This document shows positions 27,707-37,012 of a stretch of 64,000 nucleotides of DNA, one piece after another. Source of the DNA: Actinomyces minihominis (lineage in GTDB: Bacteria > Actinomycetota > Actinomycetes > Actinomycetales > Actinomycetaceae); the NCBI RefSeq assembly GCF_900187855.1, contig NZ_FYEG01000002.1, positions 124,001-188,000 of the forward strand, given 5' to 3'. A program made the translations under genes and the position numbers. Within the stretch, counting starts at the first letter, position 1, and each line of letters starts with the position of its first letter. The notes under the pieces were generated by a model. The model was given only the letters and a program-made list of their open reading frames with translations, ran no database searches and was not told the DNA's origin.

Positions 27707-28263
27707 TACGAAGCCGCTCGGTTGGCCCGTCGGCGACGCGCCTCATCAATGCTGATGACCGAAGGGTCAGACTCAACCGGAAGGGCTGCCAAACTTCCCT
27801 CAACCTCACGCCACACGCGACCCACAGCGATGCCAAAGACACCCTGACCGCCCTGGAGTAGATCAACAATCTCATCCGGAGATGAGCACTCATAGACGGA
27901 AGCACCGTCGCTCATAAGCGTGATCGAGGCGAGGTCATCAATCCCCCGCTCCGAGAGCTGCTTGACCGCAACGCGCACCTGCTGCAGTGAAATTCCGGTG
28001 TCGAGAAGCTTCTTTACGACCTTGAGGACAAGGATGTCCTTAAATGAGTAAAGTCGCTGGCTACCAGATCCGGCCGCAGCTCGCAGGCTGGGTTCTACCA
28101 GTCCGGTCCGAGCCCAGTAGTCGAGCTGTCGGTAGGTAATACCTGTCGCTTCGCAGGCAACGGGCCCACGATATCCTGCACTGACATCAATCTGCGCCAA
28201 GGGATCGCCAAACAGCATCGGTTGACGTGCCCGGTCTGTCTGAGCAGGTAACTCTGGACTCAC
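27706..28263 (-). CDS. MerR-family regulator (Rv1830-like)
   Basis: 185-residue protein with an N-terminal MerR winged helix (VACEATGITYRQLDYWARTGLVEPSLR; SQRLYSFKDILVLKVVKKLLDTGISLQQVRVAVKQL). In mycobacteria and corynebacteria a comparable regulator lies after garA/odhI, the first MerR gene and a DUF151 nuclease gene; here the nuclease gene is missing. GTG 28263 is taken as the start because AAGGAG lies five bases before it; the open frame upstream is non-conserved. A palindrome lies about 100 bases upstream. Confidence 0.85.
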   Translation of the reverse strand: MSPELPAQTDRARQPMLFGDPLAQIDVSAGYRGPVACEATGITYRQLDYWARTGLVEPSLRAAAGSGSQRLYSFKDILVLKVVKKLLDTGISLQQVRVAVKQLSERGIDDLASITLMSDGASVYECSSPDEIVDLLQGGQGVFGIAVGRVWREVEGSLAALPVESDPSVISIDEARRRRANRAAS

Positions 28264-28365
28264 GGCATCTCCTTGAATCTTGGCTGACAGTAAAGTCTTC
28301 TTAAAGTCGCGGGTGAACCACCCACTGCGACCATCACTTGATAACGATAGCCCTTCCAACCAAGT

Positions 28366-28388
28366 CTAAGGCTCAAGTTGAAGGTTAG
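28366..28388. promoter_or_regulatory. Imperfect palindrome upstream of merR, possible operator
   Basis: The 23-bp element has outer CTAA/TTAG and a central perfect TCAAGTTGA. It is about 100 bases before the MerR gene start and 28 bases after the ftsR stop. MerR regulators bind such dyads in the spacer of their promoters; which regulator would bind is not known. Confidence 0.4.
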
Positions 28389-28415
28389 TGTCAGGGCGTG
28401 TCGGCATTGGAAAGA

Positions 28416-29192
28416 TCACTCCCCCAGCGCTTCAATGGCGAGTTGAAGCAGGGCGCTGTGAAGAGCCCCCGTGAGCTCTCCCATTTCCTCTGCCTGGGAC
28501 CTGGCGCGCTCCCGATCTCCGGGTCGATCACGCCGAGTAGTGGAGGAAACTGCCTGGTCAATGATATCTGCACTGCGGTCCGCACCAGCCCGAACGGCGC
28601 GGAGGTTTCGGGCAGGGATTCCGGCCGCAACAAGCTGGTTGATCAGCTTGACCACACGGATTGTTGCACTGGGAAACCGCCCACCCAGATCCGGAGAAAT
28701 GAGACCGAACCTGACGTAGGCCTCCAGTTGCTCACGGCTGCAACCCGACAGCTCACCAAGCTCTCTAACCGTGACGGTTCGAGACTTGTCATGGGCCACG
28801 GTTATGCCATCGGAGGTGATCAGGCGTGCCTTCGGGACCAGCTCAACGTCGTGACCGGCATCGAGCGACTGAAGCTCGTCCCCAATCACCTTCAGTGGAG
28901 CGTAGGAGTCCCGCTGCTTGGTGAGGATAAAGCGGATTCGCTCGATGTCAGCCTGAGAATACTTGCGGTATCCGGCAGCTGAACGGTGCGGGGTAACCAG
29001 ACCCTTTTCCTCAAGGAAACGAACCTTAGATACCGTTGTCGCCGGGAACTCCCTCGCCAGGATCTTGACGACCTGACCGATTGAGATGACAGCGTCGCGA
29101 GAGACACCCCTGGGCCAGGGCCCCTGGGATGGTCGTTGATCCGCGGAGGCCGCCTCTGTTGCCCTGAGAGCTCCGCTTCGTACCGCGCCCAC
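28416..29192 (-). CDS. ftsR: MerR-family cell-division regulator, FtsR-like
   Basis: 258-residue MerR protein. ISIGQVVKILAREFPATTVSKVRFLEEKGLVTPHRSAAGYRKYSQADIERIRFIL is the DNA-binding head. A second HTH-like segment occurs near residue 155 (VRELGELSGCSREQLEAYVRFGLI). The gene lies directly behind the FHA gene, the position of Rv1828 in M. tuberculosis and of FtsR, the ftsZ regulator, in C. glutamicum. The first ~35 residues before the HTH are poorly conserved, so a later start is possible. GTG 29192 shares one base with the FHA stop. Confidence 0.82.
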   Translation of the reverse strand: MGAVRSGALRATEAASADQRPSQGPWPRGVSRDAVISIGQVVKILAREFPATTVSKVRFLEEKGLVTPHRSAAGYRKYSQADIERIRFILTKQRDSYAPLKVIGDELQSLDAGHDVELVPKARLITSDGITVAHDKSRTVTVRELGELSGCSREQLEAYVRFGLISPDLGGRFPSATIRVVKLINQLVAAGIPARNLRAVRAGADRSADIIDQAVSSTTRRDRPGDRERARSQAEEMGELTGALHSALLQLAIEALGE

Positions 29193-29623
29193 TACTTGGC
29201 GGGTGACGGGTGGTACGTGAGGCGGTACTTCCCCACCTGGACCTCATCGCCGCTCTTCAGAACAGCCTGGTCCACCCTCTCCCGGTTGACATAGGTTCCG
29301 TTCAGAGCACCGGAATCCCGAACAATGTGGCCGCCGTCCCTGGCGATGAACTGACAGTGCTTTCGTGAGACCGTGACGTCGTCGAGGAAAATATCGGAGG
29401 AGGCCGAACGCCCCGCGTTAGTGGTCTGCTGATCAAGGAGGAAGCGCGCCCCGGAGTTGGGGCCGCGCTGCACAATAAGCAGCGCGCTTCCCTTGGGCAG
29501 GGCATCAACGGCTGCCTGATCCCTCATCGACAGGGGTGTTACGGGAATCTCTGAGGCATCAACCTCCTCAGCAGTACCGAAAAATGCTGTGCTGGTTGGA
29601 TCGAAAGGTGCATCATTAGCCAC
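29192..29623 (-). CDS. garA: FHA-domain regulator, GarA/OdhI-like
   Basis: 143-residue cytoplasmic FHA protein. In mycobacteria and corynebacteria the family inhibits 2-oxoglutarate dehydrogenase and controls glutamate metabolism according to phosphorylation by PknG/PknB. FHA core: LLIVQRGPNSGARFLLDQ, AGRSASSDIFLDDVTVSRKHCQF (GR..S..H), SGALNGTYVNRERV. The N-terminal ETTSVF phosphosite motif is not present; a PTSTAFF segment (residues 9-15) lies in its place. Upstream at 29689-29694 (reverse) is a GATAAT -10-like element. Confidence 0.88.
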   Translation of the reverse strand: MANDAPFDPTSTAFFGTAEEVDASEIPVTPLSMRDQAAVDALPKGSALLIVQRGPNSGARFLLDQQTTNAGRSASSDIFLDDVTVSRKHCQFIARDGGHIVRDSGALNGTYVNRERVDQAVLKSGDEVQVGKYRLTYHPSPAK

Positions 29624-29713
29624 TTCGTTGTCCTCCTCTACCCTGTCGTTCTCTTGCCAACTTCGAAGGAACGACTCTACAGACTTTCATTATCCTAGCC
29701 CGTTTCCTAGCGC

Positions 29714-29757
29714 GCACCCATCGCTTGAATCACTACTCAAGAAAATCAGCAGGGTGC
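29714..29757. repeat. Nested inverted repeats between DUF881 gene and garA
   Basis: Outer arms GCACCC/GGGTGC (29714-29719, 29752-29757) enclose CTTGA/TCAAG (29724-29728, 29737-29741). This may be the transcription end of the DUF881-sbp cluster or a regulatory structure ahead of garA. No strong T-run follows. Confidence 0.35.
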
Positions 29758-29770
29758 CCGGTCTGGGCCA

Positions 29771-30529
29771 CTAGTTAGTCACCGGCTGTGCAAACACGGG
29801 TTCCGGAGGGTCTACAACAGCAGTAATCTGCAGGTCATCCACCGTTTGCACCAGCACCGTTGCACCGTAAGCACGGTACTGAGATGCGGCTCCGCCACGG
29901 ATCTCCAGCGCGACTGCCAGGGTTGAGCTATCCCCGATAGCGCGCCATTCATAGGGCGGCTGCAAGACAGTCCCACTGGCCACAATAGAGTCGTTTTCGT
30001 CACGCCCGAACCAGGCCCTAGCGTTCAGGCGCACCCCGTTAATTGAGATGCTCTCCGCCCCCGTATTGCGCAGTTCTGCGAGGGTTGTGACGAAAACTGA
30101 GACGGGTAGTCGCCCCTCGGGGACACCGACATTGAGAATCACCCCCGGACCTTCAACCGGGATACTTCCCGCGGCGATCTCGGCACGCTGCGTCGCCTGT
30201 GCAACTGCATCACGAGCTGTCTGCTGCGCATCGGCGGCCTCTTCAAGATCACTGATCTGCGCCTGCAACTCCCGTCGCTCGTTGCGGAGATTCTGTTCAC
30301 GCTGGTCCAGGTCGCTGAGAAGTGTCACCAGCTGGTCTTCGTTCAGCCCTGCCAAGGGGTCCGTAGCCTGGGTTCGTACGGTGGTCGTGATGGCAAACCC
30401 GACAAGGAGGAACAGCACCAGAAGCAAAAAATGCATTGGGCGAGGTTTCGAAACAAAAGACCTGCCGAATCTCTTCGAACTGAAGCCCTTCGTTCCGTGC
30501 GCCGCGTGCTTTCCACTATTCAGACTCAT
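29771..30529 (-). CDS. DUF881 membrane-anchored protein
   Basis: 252 residues: a short basic cytoplasmic N-terminus, one membrane segment (about 33-50, HFLLLVLFLLVGFAI), a coiled coil (LVTLLSDLDQREQNLRNERRELQAQISDLEEAADAQ) and the extracytoplasmic DUF881 domain (GPGVILNVGV, AELRNTGAESISINGVRL, EWRAIGDSSTLAVALEIRGG). The function of the family is unknown; a cell-envelope or division role is inferred from gene neighbourhoods. It is one of two copies flanking sbp. Confidence 0.88.
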   Translation of the reverse strand: MSLNSGKHAAHGTKGFSSKRFGRSFVSKPRPMHFLLLVLFLLVGFAITTTVRTQATDPLAGLNEDQLVTLLSDLDQREQNLRNERRELQAQISDLEEAADAQQTARDAVAQATQRAEIAAGSIPVEGPGVILNVGVPEGRLPVSVFVTTLAELRNTGAESISINGVRLNARAWFGRDENDSIVASGTVLQPPYEWRAIGDSSTLAVALEIRGGAASQYRAYGATVLVQTVDDLQITAVVDPPEPVFAQPVTN

Positions 30530-30530
30530 C

Positions 30531-30863
30531 TCACGCCTTAACGATCAGGCGCCGAATCGATGCCGAGTTACTAAAGATTCGAATGCCGAGGACGACGATG
30601 ATCGCCGTGGTCATGGCCCCACCAACGCCAAGTTGAACGCCAAGAAAGACCAGGAAGCAGGCTATGAGAACGTTCCAGAAGAATGACGCCATGAAAACGC
30701 GGTCGGAAAAGACCCCCTCGAGCCAGGCTCTGAATGCCCCAAAAAGTGCATCCAGCGCTGCCACGACAGCCACTGGAAGGTAGGGCTGAAACTCCGCTGG
30801 AATTACTGGGTCGAACACGAGACCCGCAATGACACCGATGATCAGACCGATAACAGCGATCAT
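30531..30863 (-). CDS. sbp: Small basic membrane protein Sbp (DUF1290)
   Basis: 110-residue protein with three hydrophobic segments. MIAVIGLIIGVIAGLVFDPVIPAEFQPYLPVAVVAALDALFGAFRAWLEG is the DUF1290 signature, known next to ftsZ/division genes in Firmicutes and between DUF881 genes in actinobacteria. One base separates it from the downstream DUF881 gene. A GGAGGGAG-type ribosome site precedes ATG 30863. Confidence 0.9.
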   Translation of the reverse strand: MIAVIGLIIGVIAGLVFDPVIPAEFQPYLPVAVVAALDALFGAFRAWLEGVFSDRVFMASFFWNVLIACFLVFLGVQLGVGGAMTTAIIVVLGIRIFSNSASIRRLIVKA

Positions 30864-30915
30864 TTGGGACTCCCTCCTTCTTCCTCTTCCTATGGTGAAA
30901 ATGTCCGGTCAACTG

Positions 30916-31737
30916 CTAGCTGATTGGTTGAGACTCCGATGTTGGCAACGGTAGTCCACCGAGCACAAGATTCTCGGCACGATCCTCTCGGATAGTCGCC
31001 CCCGTGGCCCGCCGGATATCTTCGATCTGGCCCAAACCAGGTCCAGACTGGAGGCTGTTCATGATGCCCACGGGGTCACCGATAGCCTCAATGACATAGG
31101 GGGAGGTAACCGGGATTAGGTTGACAAGAATTAATGAACCCCCGGTGCGAATCGAGGTCTCTGCTCCGAGTCTCTGACCGTTCACCGCGATGGCCTCAGC
31201 CCCAGCGGCCCAGAGAAGGTTGGTGACCGCCCGAAGATCGGTATCTCGGAAGCTGCTTGCTTTTCCCGAAAGGGATGTCCCCTCCTCCACAATCGTCACC
31301 GTGACCCCGGGTCCCGTCACCTTCGTACTTGCTGCACTAAGCGTCACCGTTGGACTGATCTCACTGACCACACCCTCAAGTTCCCCCTGCTGACGAACCT
31401 GCTCCGCAAGGTCCTGATTCTCACTAACAAGCAACTGAACACTCTCCTGCCCCGCGTGAACCTGCTCTGCAAGGAGTAACCGGGGGTCGGTTTCGTCACT
31501 GCTCTCTGCCCTTAGGTTAAGCGCAGCAACCGTGATCAAAAAGCCCAAGATGGCAATCAAGAGGCCGATTATCGCGCGTTTCAGAATCGATCTGTGAACC
31601 GGTTTCTTTGTCGCGTACTCCGCATATCCCGGATCCAATGCGAACTGTTCGATGTTCTGCAGCAGCAGCATCGAGGCTGCCGGGTTCGGTGCGGCCCCAT
31701 CCTGCTCGGGACGCACCGGAGGCAGAGTGTGACCCAT
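30916..31737 (-). CDS. DUF881 membrane-anchored protein (first copy)
   Basis: 273 residues with a longer cytoplasmic N-terminus (about 50 residues), a membrane segment (AIIGLLIAILGFLITVAALNL, ~55-75), a coiled-coil stretch rich in E/Q/L and the DUF881 domain (GPGVTVTIVEEG, LLWAAGAEAIAVNGQRLGAETSIR, SPYVIEAIGDP). It is the first gene of the - strand cluster and lies back to back with murE, with only 49 bases between them holding both promoters. Confidence 0.88.
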   Translation of the reverse strand: MGHTLPPVRPEQDGAAPNPAASMLLLQNIEQFALDPGYAEYATKKPVHRSILKRAIIGLLIAILGFLITVAALNLRAESSDETDPRLLLAEQVHAGQESVQLLVSENQDLAEQVRQQGELEGVVSEISPTVTLSAASTKVTGPGVTVTIVEEGTSLSGKASSFRDTDLRAVTNLLWAAGAEAIAVNGQRLGAETSIRTGGSLILVNLIPVTSPYVIEAIGDPVGIMNSLQSGPGLGQIEDIRRATGATIREDRAENLVLGGLPLPTSESQPIS

Positions 31738-31774
31738 GCTTCCCCCTTCGACCGGCCGCAGCTACCCACGGGCC

Positions 31775-31786
31775 TAGAATGAGCCC
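31775..31786 (+). promoter_or_regulatory. Likely leaderless promoter -10 of murE
   Basis: TAGAAT at 31775-31780 lies six bases before ATG 31787 (spacer GAGCCC). No good Shine-Dalgarno sequence fits between them, suggesting a leaderless message. Confidence 0.5.
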
Positions 31787-33412
31787 ATGGCATCCTTAAC
31801 AGAGATTCGTCCCCAGACTACTGCCTGCTCCTTGGACAAGGCACTAAAAGGCACTGGCGCATGGAGGGTTTGGACCGGAGGGGTGGGCTTGATCGAGCCC
31901 TCTCAAACCATCCGCGACCTCATGGTCACAGGCGTCACAGTGAGTACAGAAGACGTAGATACCGACTGGGTTTTCGTTGGTGTTCCCGGACTTCGTCGCC
32001 ACGGCGCAGCTCTCTCGCGCCTCGCGGCAGCGGAGGGAGCCACCGTCGTGGTAACTGACGAGGACGGTGCCAACCTGGCTGCGGACGCGGGCGTGCCCAT
32101 TATTGTCGTTGATAACCCACGGCGAGCCGCCGGCCTAATAGCCCACAACATCCATTCCGGAGAGCTGGGGGTCCCGAGCAACTTCCTGGTGGCAGGCGTA
32201 ACCGGAACTAACGGCAAGACCACCACCACTTACTTCCTGCGCGCCGCCCTCGCCTCCAAGCTTGGAAAAATGGGCCTTCTCGGCACCATTGAGGTCGATA
32301 CTGGCAGCTTCTCCACACTTTCCGAGCGCACCACCCACGAGGCCCCAGTCGTACACAGGGCGCTCGCAGCCACCGCCCAGGCCGGACTCAAGGGAGCAGT
32401 CGTCGAAGTCTCCTCGCATGCCATGTCGCTGGATCGAGTTGGTGGGGTTCAGTTCGACCTCGGTGTCTTCACCAATCTCCAGCACGATCATCTCGATTTC
32501 TATGACAACAGCATGGACCTTTACTTCGAGGCAAAAGCTCAGCTCTTCGAGGCAGAACGCACCCGCCTGGGGGTCGCCGCGGTTGATGACGCGTACGGTC
32601 GTCGCCTGGTCCGGGAAGCCACCACCCCGATGACTGCGGTTCAGGTCCTAACCAACGATGTCATTGAGGGTCTTGATGCTCCCCTGTGGCGCGTTAGCGA
32701 CATTACTGTCGACCCCTCGGTCGGTGGCAGCTCATTTACCCTCCATTCCCCTGACGGCACGCAGTTTCAGGCGTCATGCCCGATTCCAGGGGTCGTCAAC
32801 GTGCAGGACGCCGCCCTCGCCATTGTTGGGGCACATCTGCTCGGAGTCAGTGTTGAGGATGCTATTTCCGGAGTGCGTGTCGCTCCCCCGGTGCCGGGAC
32901 GTATGCAGTGGGTCCCGAGCGCCGAGCACCAGCCGGCCGTGCTCATCGACTACGCCCACACCCCCGAGGCCCTTGAGCACCTGCTTGAAGATATCCGCCC
33001 CCTCTGCTCGAAGAACCTGGTTCTGGTCTTCGGAACCGACGGTGATCGAGATGCGACCAAGCGCGTTCCCCTTGGTGAGATTGCGGGCCGCGGAGCCGAC
33101 CTTATCTGGGTAACCGATGAGAACCCCCGCTGGGAAGATCCCACCATCATGCGCAACCAGCTGCTCGAGGGAATCCGTGCGGTGCGCCCCTCCCTCGACG
33201 GTGTCATTGAAGTGACTACCAGCCGCAGGGATGCCGTCCGAGAAGCCATCTACCGCGCGAGCGCCGGAGACGTTGTAATTATCTCTGGAAAGGGTGCGGA
33301 ACCGTACCAGGACTATCGCGGAGTCCACCACCACTACATGGATGCACCTGTCGCCCGGGAGGTTCTAGATGCCTACATCAATGAACCAAGCGCGCACGCC
33401 CCAAACAACTGA
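31787..33412 (+). CDS. murE: UDP-N-acetylmuramoyl-tripeptide ligase (MurE-type)
   Basis: Mur ligase of 541 residues adding the third amino acid of the peptidoglycan stem peptide. The P-loop AGVTGTNGKTTT lies at ~136-147, SSHAMSLDRVGG and LQHDHLDFYDNSMDLYFEAKAQLF are MurE-typical, and IDYAHTPEAL is in the C-terminal half. The specificity motif reads ENPRWED (~445) in place of DNPR. The arginine that contacts the diaminopimelate carboxylate is kept, but the amino acid used (DAP, lysine or ornithine) cannot be decided from this. It is separated from any mur/fts cluster. Confidence 0.85.
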   Translation: MASLTEIRPQTTACSLDKALKGTGAWRVWTGGVGLIEPSQTIRDLMVTGVTVSTEDVDTDWVFVGVPGLRRHGAALSRLAAAEGATVVVTDEDGANLAADAGVPIIVVDNPRRAAGLIAHNIHSGELGVPSNFLVAGVTGTNGKTTTTYFLRAALASKLGKMGLLGTIEVDTGSFSTLSERTTHEAPVVHRALAATAQAGLKGAVVEVSSHAMSLDRVGGVQFDLGVFTNLQHDHLDFYDNSMDLYFEAKAQLFEAERTRLGVAAVDDAYGRRLVREATTPMTAVQVLTNDVIEGLDAPLWRVSDITVDPSVGGSSFTLHSPDGTQFQASCPIPGVVNVQDAALAIVGAHLLGVSVEDAISGVRVAPPVPGRMQWVPSAEHQPAVLIDYAHTPEALEHLLEDIRPLCSKNLVLVFGTDGDRDATKRVPLGEIAGRGADLIWVTDENPRWEDPTIMRNQLLEGIRAVRPSLDGVIEVTTSRRDAVREAIYRASAGDVVIISGKGAEPYQDYRGVHHHYMDAPVAREVLDAYINEPSAHAPNN

Positions 33413-33431
33413 AGTCCCGACCTCCTGAGGA

Positions 33432-34988
33432 ATGAAAATGCAAGAGAATCCCCTGGCCGAGCGCGTCCCCTTTGAAGACGGTGAGGAAGAGTTCATCGAG
33501 CCCACAGAAGACGAGGTCGATGAGCTAGTCGAGGACGAAGATGCAGAAGAACTCGAACTGCGCCTCAATGCCATGCGCGCTGACCTCGCGATGTACAACC
33601 TCGAGGAGGAGGACCTTGCCCTACTGGAGCAGGGCGACGACTGGACGGTCAACTCACTCGAACACTCACCCAAGCCGGTTGTCGCCGTCATTGGACGCCC
33701 CAATGTTGGAAAGTCCACCCTGGTCAACCGGGTTCTGGGGCGCCGAGAGGCTGTCGTACAGGACACTCCCGGAGTAACGCGCGACCGCGTTCTCTACGAC
33801 GCAGAGTGGGCCGGGGTTGACTTCATCCTCGTTGACACGGGTGGTTGGGAAGTCGACGTGAAGGGCCTGGATCGGCAGATCGCCGAGCAGGCAGAGTTAG
33901 CCATTGGCCTGGCCGATGTCATCATTTTTGTCGTCGACGCAACCGTGGGGGCAACCTCGACTGACGAGCAGGTCGTTCCCCTGCTGCGTCGAGCCGGAAA
34001 GCCCGTGATTCTGGCGGCGAACAAGGCCGACTCGGTACTCCAAGAATCCGATGCAGCCTACCTCTGGTCCCTGGGACTGGGCCAGCCCTACCCGATCTCT
34101 GCCCTGCATGGCCGAGGCACGGGAGACATGCTGGACGCCGTAGTTCGGGCACTTCCCGAGGAGGCAGCGATCCCAACAAGGGCACGCTCCTCGCAGATGC
34201 GCAGGGTGGCTCTGGTTGGCCGTCCCAATGTCGGCAAGTCATCCCTGCTGAACGCCCTCGCCGGAGAGACCCGCGCCGTCGTGCACGATCTTGCCGGTAC
34301 GACTCGTGACCCGATTGATGAGGTCGTCGAGTTCGACGGCAGAGAATGGGAGTTCGTAGATACCGCTGGTATCAAACGCAGACTGCACCGCACCAGCGGG
34401 GCCGATTACTACGCCTCCCTTCGCACGCAGGCTGCTCTGGAGCGCTCTGAGGTTGCCCTCGTCCTCATCGATGCTTCAGTTCCCCTGACTGAGCAGGATG
34501 TCCGTGTGATCCAACAGGCCGTCGATGCGGGTCGGGCCATCGTGATCGTTAACAACAAGTGGGATCTGGTCGATGACGAACAGAGGGTCTCAATCACCAA
34601 GCAGGAGGAGCGGGAGTTGGTCCAGGTGGACTGGGCGCCGCGCATCAACCTCTCGGCGAAGACTACCTGGCACGTGAACCGCATTGCACGCGCCCTGGAT
34701 ACGGCACTTGAAGGGTGGGAAACCAGGATCTCGACAGGGAAGCTCAACGCTTTCTTCGGTCGACTTACCGCGGCCCACCCCCATCCCCTGCGCGGGGGAC
34801 GCCAGCCACGTATTCTCTTTGGGACTCAGGCGTCAACGATGCCCCCCAGGTTTGTACTGTTCACCACGGGCTTCCTGGACCCGGCCTACCGTCGGTTCAT
34901 CCAGCGCCGACTCCGCGAGGAGTTTGGTTTTAAGGGAACCCCAATTCAGATCTCGGTTCGGGTCAGGGAACGTCGAGCCAGAAAGTAG
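33432..34988 (+). CDS. der: Ribosome assembly GTPase Der (EngA)
   Basis: 518-residue double GTPase acting in 50S subunit maturation. The two G domains begin with GRPNVGKST (~88) and GRPNVGKSS (~262), each with DTPG/DTAG and NKAD/NNKWD motifs, followed by the KH-like domain ([22 protein letters not shown]). A very acidic N-terminal extension of about 75 residues precedes them, as in many actinobacterial Der proteins. The usual upstream partner cmk is absent; murE takes its place. Confidence 0.95.
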   Translation: MKMQENPLAERVPFEDGEEEFIEPTEDEVDELVEDEDAEELELRLNAMRADLAMYNLEEEDLALLEQGDDWTVNSLEHSPKPVVAVIGRPNVGKSTLVNRVLGRREAVVQDTPGVTRDRVLYDAEWAGVDFILVDTGGWEVDVKGLDRQIAEQAELAIGLADVIIFVVDATVGATSTDEQVVPLLRRAGKPVILAANKADSVLQESDAAYLWSLGLGQPYPISALHGRGTGDMLDAVVRALPEEAAIPTRARSSQMRRVALVGRPNVGKSSLLNALAGETRAVVHDLAGTTRDPIDEVVEFDGREWEFVDTAGIKRRLHRTSGADYYASLRTQAALERSEVALVLIDASVPLTEQDVRVIQQAVDAGRAIVIVNNKWDLVDDEQRVSITKQEERELVQVDWAPRINLSAKTTWHVNRIARALDTALEGWETRISTGKLNAFFGRLTAAHPHPLRGGRQPRILFGTQASTMPPRFVLFTTGFLDPAYRRFIQRRLREEFGFKGTPIQISVRVRERRARK

Positions 34989-35042
34989 TGCCCCGCACCG
35001 AGGGGCCCCGGAGACTTCGAGCCAAGTGAAGAAGGAACAGCT

Positions 35043-35831
35043 GTGTTTGGTAGTTACATCGCAATCGGTGATTCATTTACTGAAGGACTGGGCGACGAAC
35101 GATCTGACGGGACTCTTCGAGGATGGTCCGACCTCCTCGCCGAGGGCTTGGCTGAGGCGCACGCATCGGTTCGAGGGGCTGGCGATCCGGCATTTCGCTA
35201 TGCCAACCTGGCGATTCGAGGACGGAAGATCGAAGCCATCATTGCGGAGCAGATCGAGCCTGCACTTCGGCAACAGCCAGACCTAGTCTCGTTCAATGCA
35301 GGGGGCAACAACATGCTCCGACCCAAGTTCAGTGCCGAGGAAGCCCTGGCAGAGTCACTGGGGGCTGTTGAGCAGCTTGTTGCGGGCGGAAGCCACGTCC
35401 TCCTCCTTGCTGGCCCCGATCCCGTCAACAACCTCCCCCTTGGAAAGGTCTTCTCCGAACGAGGCGCCAGATACACGGCACTGACCAGGGAAGAAACCCG
35501 GGGAATGGCGGGTGTCACCTTCGTCGATAACTTTAGTGACCGGGCTTTTGAGGATTCGACCTACTGGTCTGAGGATGGTCTTCACCTCTCGAGTGCGGGC
35601 CACCTCAGGGTCGCAGCCAACTGCCTCCAAGCACTGGATGTGCAGTTTCCCGCCGACTGGGATGACCCCTGGGACCCGAAACCGGATCGGAAGAACTACC
35701 GCTCGGCCCGCTACCTCGGTACACATGTTGCGCCGTGGATCGGTCGGCGCCTGACCGGGCGCTCCTCAGGCGATGGCCGATCGGCCAAACGTCCACTACT
35801 GACAGAGGTCGAGGTGCAGCGAAAGGACTAG
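35043..35831 (+). CDS. SGNH/GDSL-family hydrolase
   Basis: 262-residue esterase-fold protein. AIGDSFTEGLGDE carries the catalytic serine (S11), the GxND block appears as NAGGNNML, and DGLHLSSAGH carries the Asp/His pair (D178, H181). No signal peptide, so probably cytoplasmic. Members hydrolyse esters or deacetylate carbohydrates; the substrate is not predictable. GTG 35043 has AAGAAGGA seven bases upstream. It stands alone between der and thrC. Confidence 0.85.
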   Translation: MFGSYIAIGDSFTEGLGDERSDGTLRGWSDLLAEGLAEAHASVRGAGDPAFRYANLAIRGRKIEAIIAEQIEPALRQQPDLVSFNAGGNNMLRPKFSAEEALAESLGAVEQLVAGGSHVLLLAGPDPVNNLPLGKVFSERGARYTALTREETRGMAGVTFVDNFSDRAFEDSTYWSEDGLHLSSAGHLRVAANCLQALDVQFPADWDDPWDPKPDRKNYRSARYLGTHVAPWIGRRLTGRSSGDGRSAKRPLLTEVEVQRKD

Positions 35832-35942
35832 GTCGGTCGAGGATCCTGCCAGTCCGAATGGTGGCTCGCACTGGGCAAACCCCAGACTTTTGGCACACTT
35901 ACGGCTAGCCCACCCGCAACTAGAGACAACTTGGAGCTCACC

Positions 35943-37007
35943 TTGTCGGCACACCCAGAAACTTCCGGACTGATTCATCGCTACATGGACTGGCTGCCGG
36001 TCCAGCCGGGTCAGCCGATTATCAGCCTTGGCGAGGGATCCACCCCCCTGGTCTACTGCCGCCATATCTCCAAGCTGGTCAACAACGAGGTCTGGGTCAA
36101 GGTCGAGGGCGCCAACCCCACCGGATCGTTTAAGGATCGGGGAATGACCATGGCTGTGACCATGGCGGCGGCACGCGGAGCACAGGCCGTCGTCTGTGCG
36201 TCCACCGGCAACACCTCGGCCTCGGCTGCAGCGTACGCGGTGCAGGCCGGAATGACCCCCGTCGTGCTGCTTCCCGCGGGCAAGATCGCCCGTGGCAAGC
36301 TGGCCCAGTCGGTGGTCTACGGCGCACGGATCGTTCAGATTGACGGTAACTTCGACGACTGCCTTGACGTGGCACGAAAGTTAGACGCAAACTACCCCAT
36401 CGCCCTCGTCAATTCGGTGAATCCCGACCGAATCCAGGGGCAGAAGACCGCATCCTTTGAGATTGTCGACAGGTTGGGTGACGCTCCGGATATCCATATC
36501 CTCCCCGTGGGTAACGCAGGCAATATCACCGCCTACTGGAAGGGCTTCCGGGAGTACGCAGCAGCCGGTATTTCGTCGCGACTTCCCCAGATGTGGGGTT
36601 TTCAGGCGGCTGGGTCCGCCCCGTTTGTCGCCGGACACCCCATTGCGGATCCAGAAACGATTGCCACCGCGATCCGCATTGGCAACCCCGCATCTTGGAA
36701 CCAGGCGATTGCCGCACGTGACGACTCCGGGGGACGCATCAGCGCCGTCACCGACTCAGAGATCCTGTCAGCACAGGCGCTACTTGCCGCCCAGGAGGGT
36801 GTGTTTGTCGAGCCAGCCTCTGCAGCAGGCGTGGCGGGTCTGCTCAAGGCCCACGCCGCCGGAGAGCTACCCACAGGCAAGACCATCACCATTACGGTGA
36901 CCGGGAACGGTTTGAAGGACATTGACACAGCGCTGCTCGATCGCGACATTGTGGCCGAGGTGCTCCCGGGTGATGTCGAGGTCGTCGCCGCAAGTCTGGG
37001 ACTCTGA
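35943..37007 (+). CDS. thrC: Threonine synthase
   Basis: PLP enzyme converting O-phosphohomoserine to threonine. LGEGSTPLV, the PLP lysine in [14 protein letters not shown], the phosphate loop [16 protein letters not shown] and the C-terminal TVTGNGLKD are present. TTG 35943 is chosen because GGAG (35933-35936) lies six bases upstream; TTG 35931 is the alternative. 354 residues. thrB follows after five bases. hom, often in front, is not here. Confidence 0.93.
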   Translation: MSAHPETSGLIHRYMDWLPVQPGQPIISLGEGSTPLVYCRHISKLVNNEVWVKVEGANPTGSFKDRGMTMAVTMAAARGAQAVVCASTGNTSASAAAYAVQAGMTPVVLLPAGKIARGKLAQSVVYGARIVQIDGNFDDCLDVARKLDANYPIALVNSVNPDRIQGQKTASFEIVDRLGDAPDIHILPVGNAGNITAYWKGFREYAAAGISSRLPQMWGFQAAGSAPFVAGHPIADPETIATAIRIGNPASWNQAIAARDDSGGRISAVTDSEILSAQALLAAQEGVFVEPASAAGVAGLLKAHAAGELPTGKTITITVTGNGLKDIDTALLDRDIVAEVLPGDVEVVAASLGL

Positions 37008-37012
37008 GCCCC

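Noticed and set aside
27308-27847. A 179-residue + strand frame across acyP and the MerR gene
   Set aside because: Both genes beneath it on the - strand are recognisable families; the frame has no homology features.
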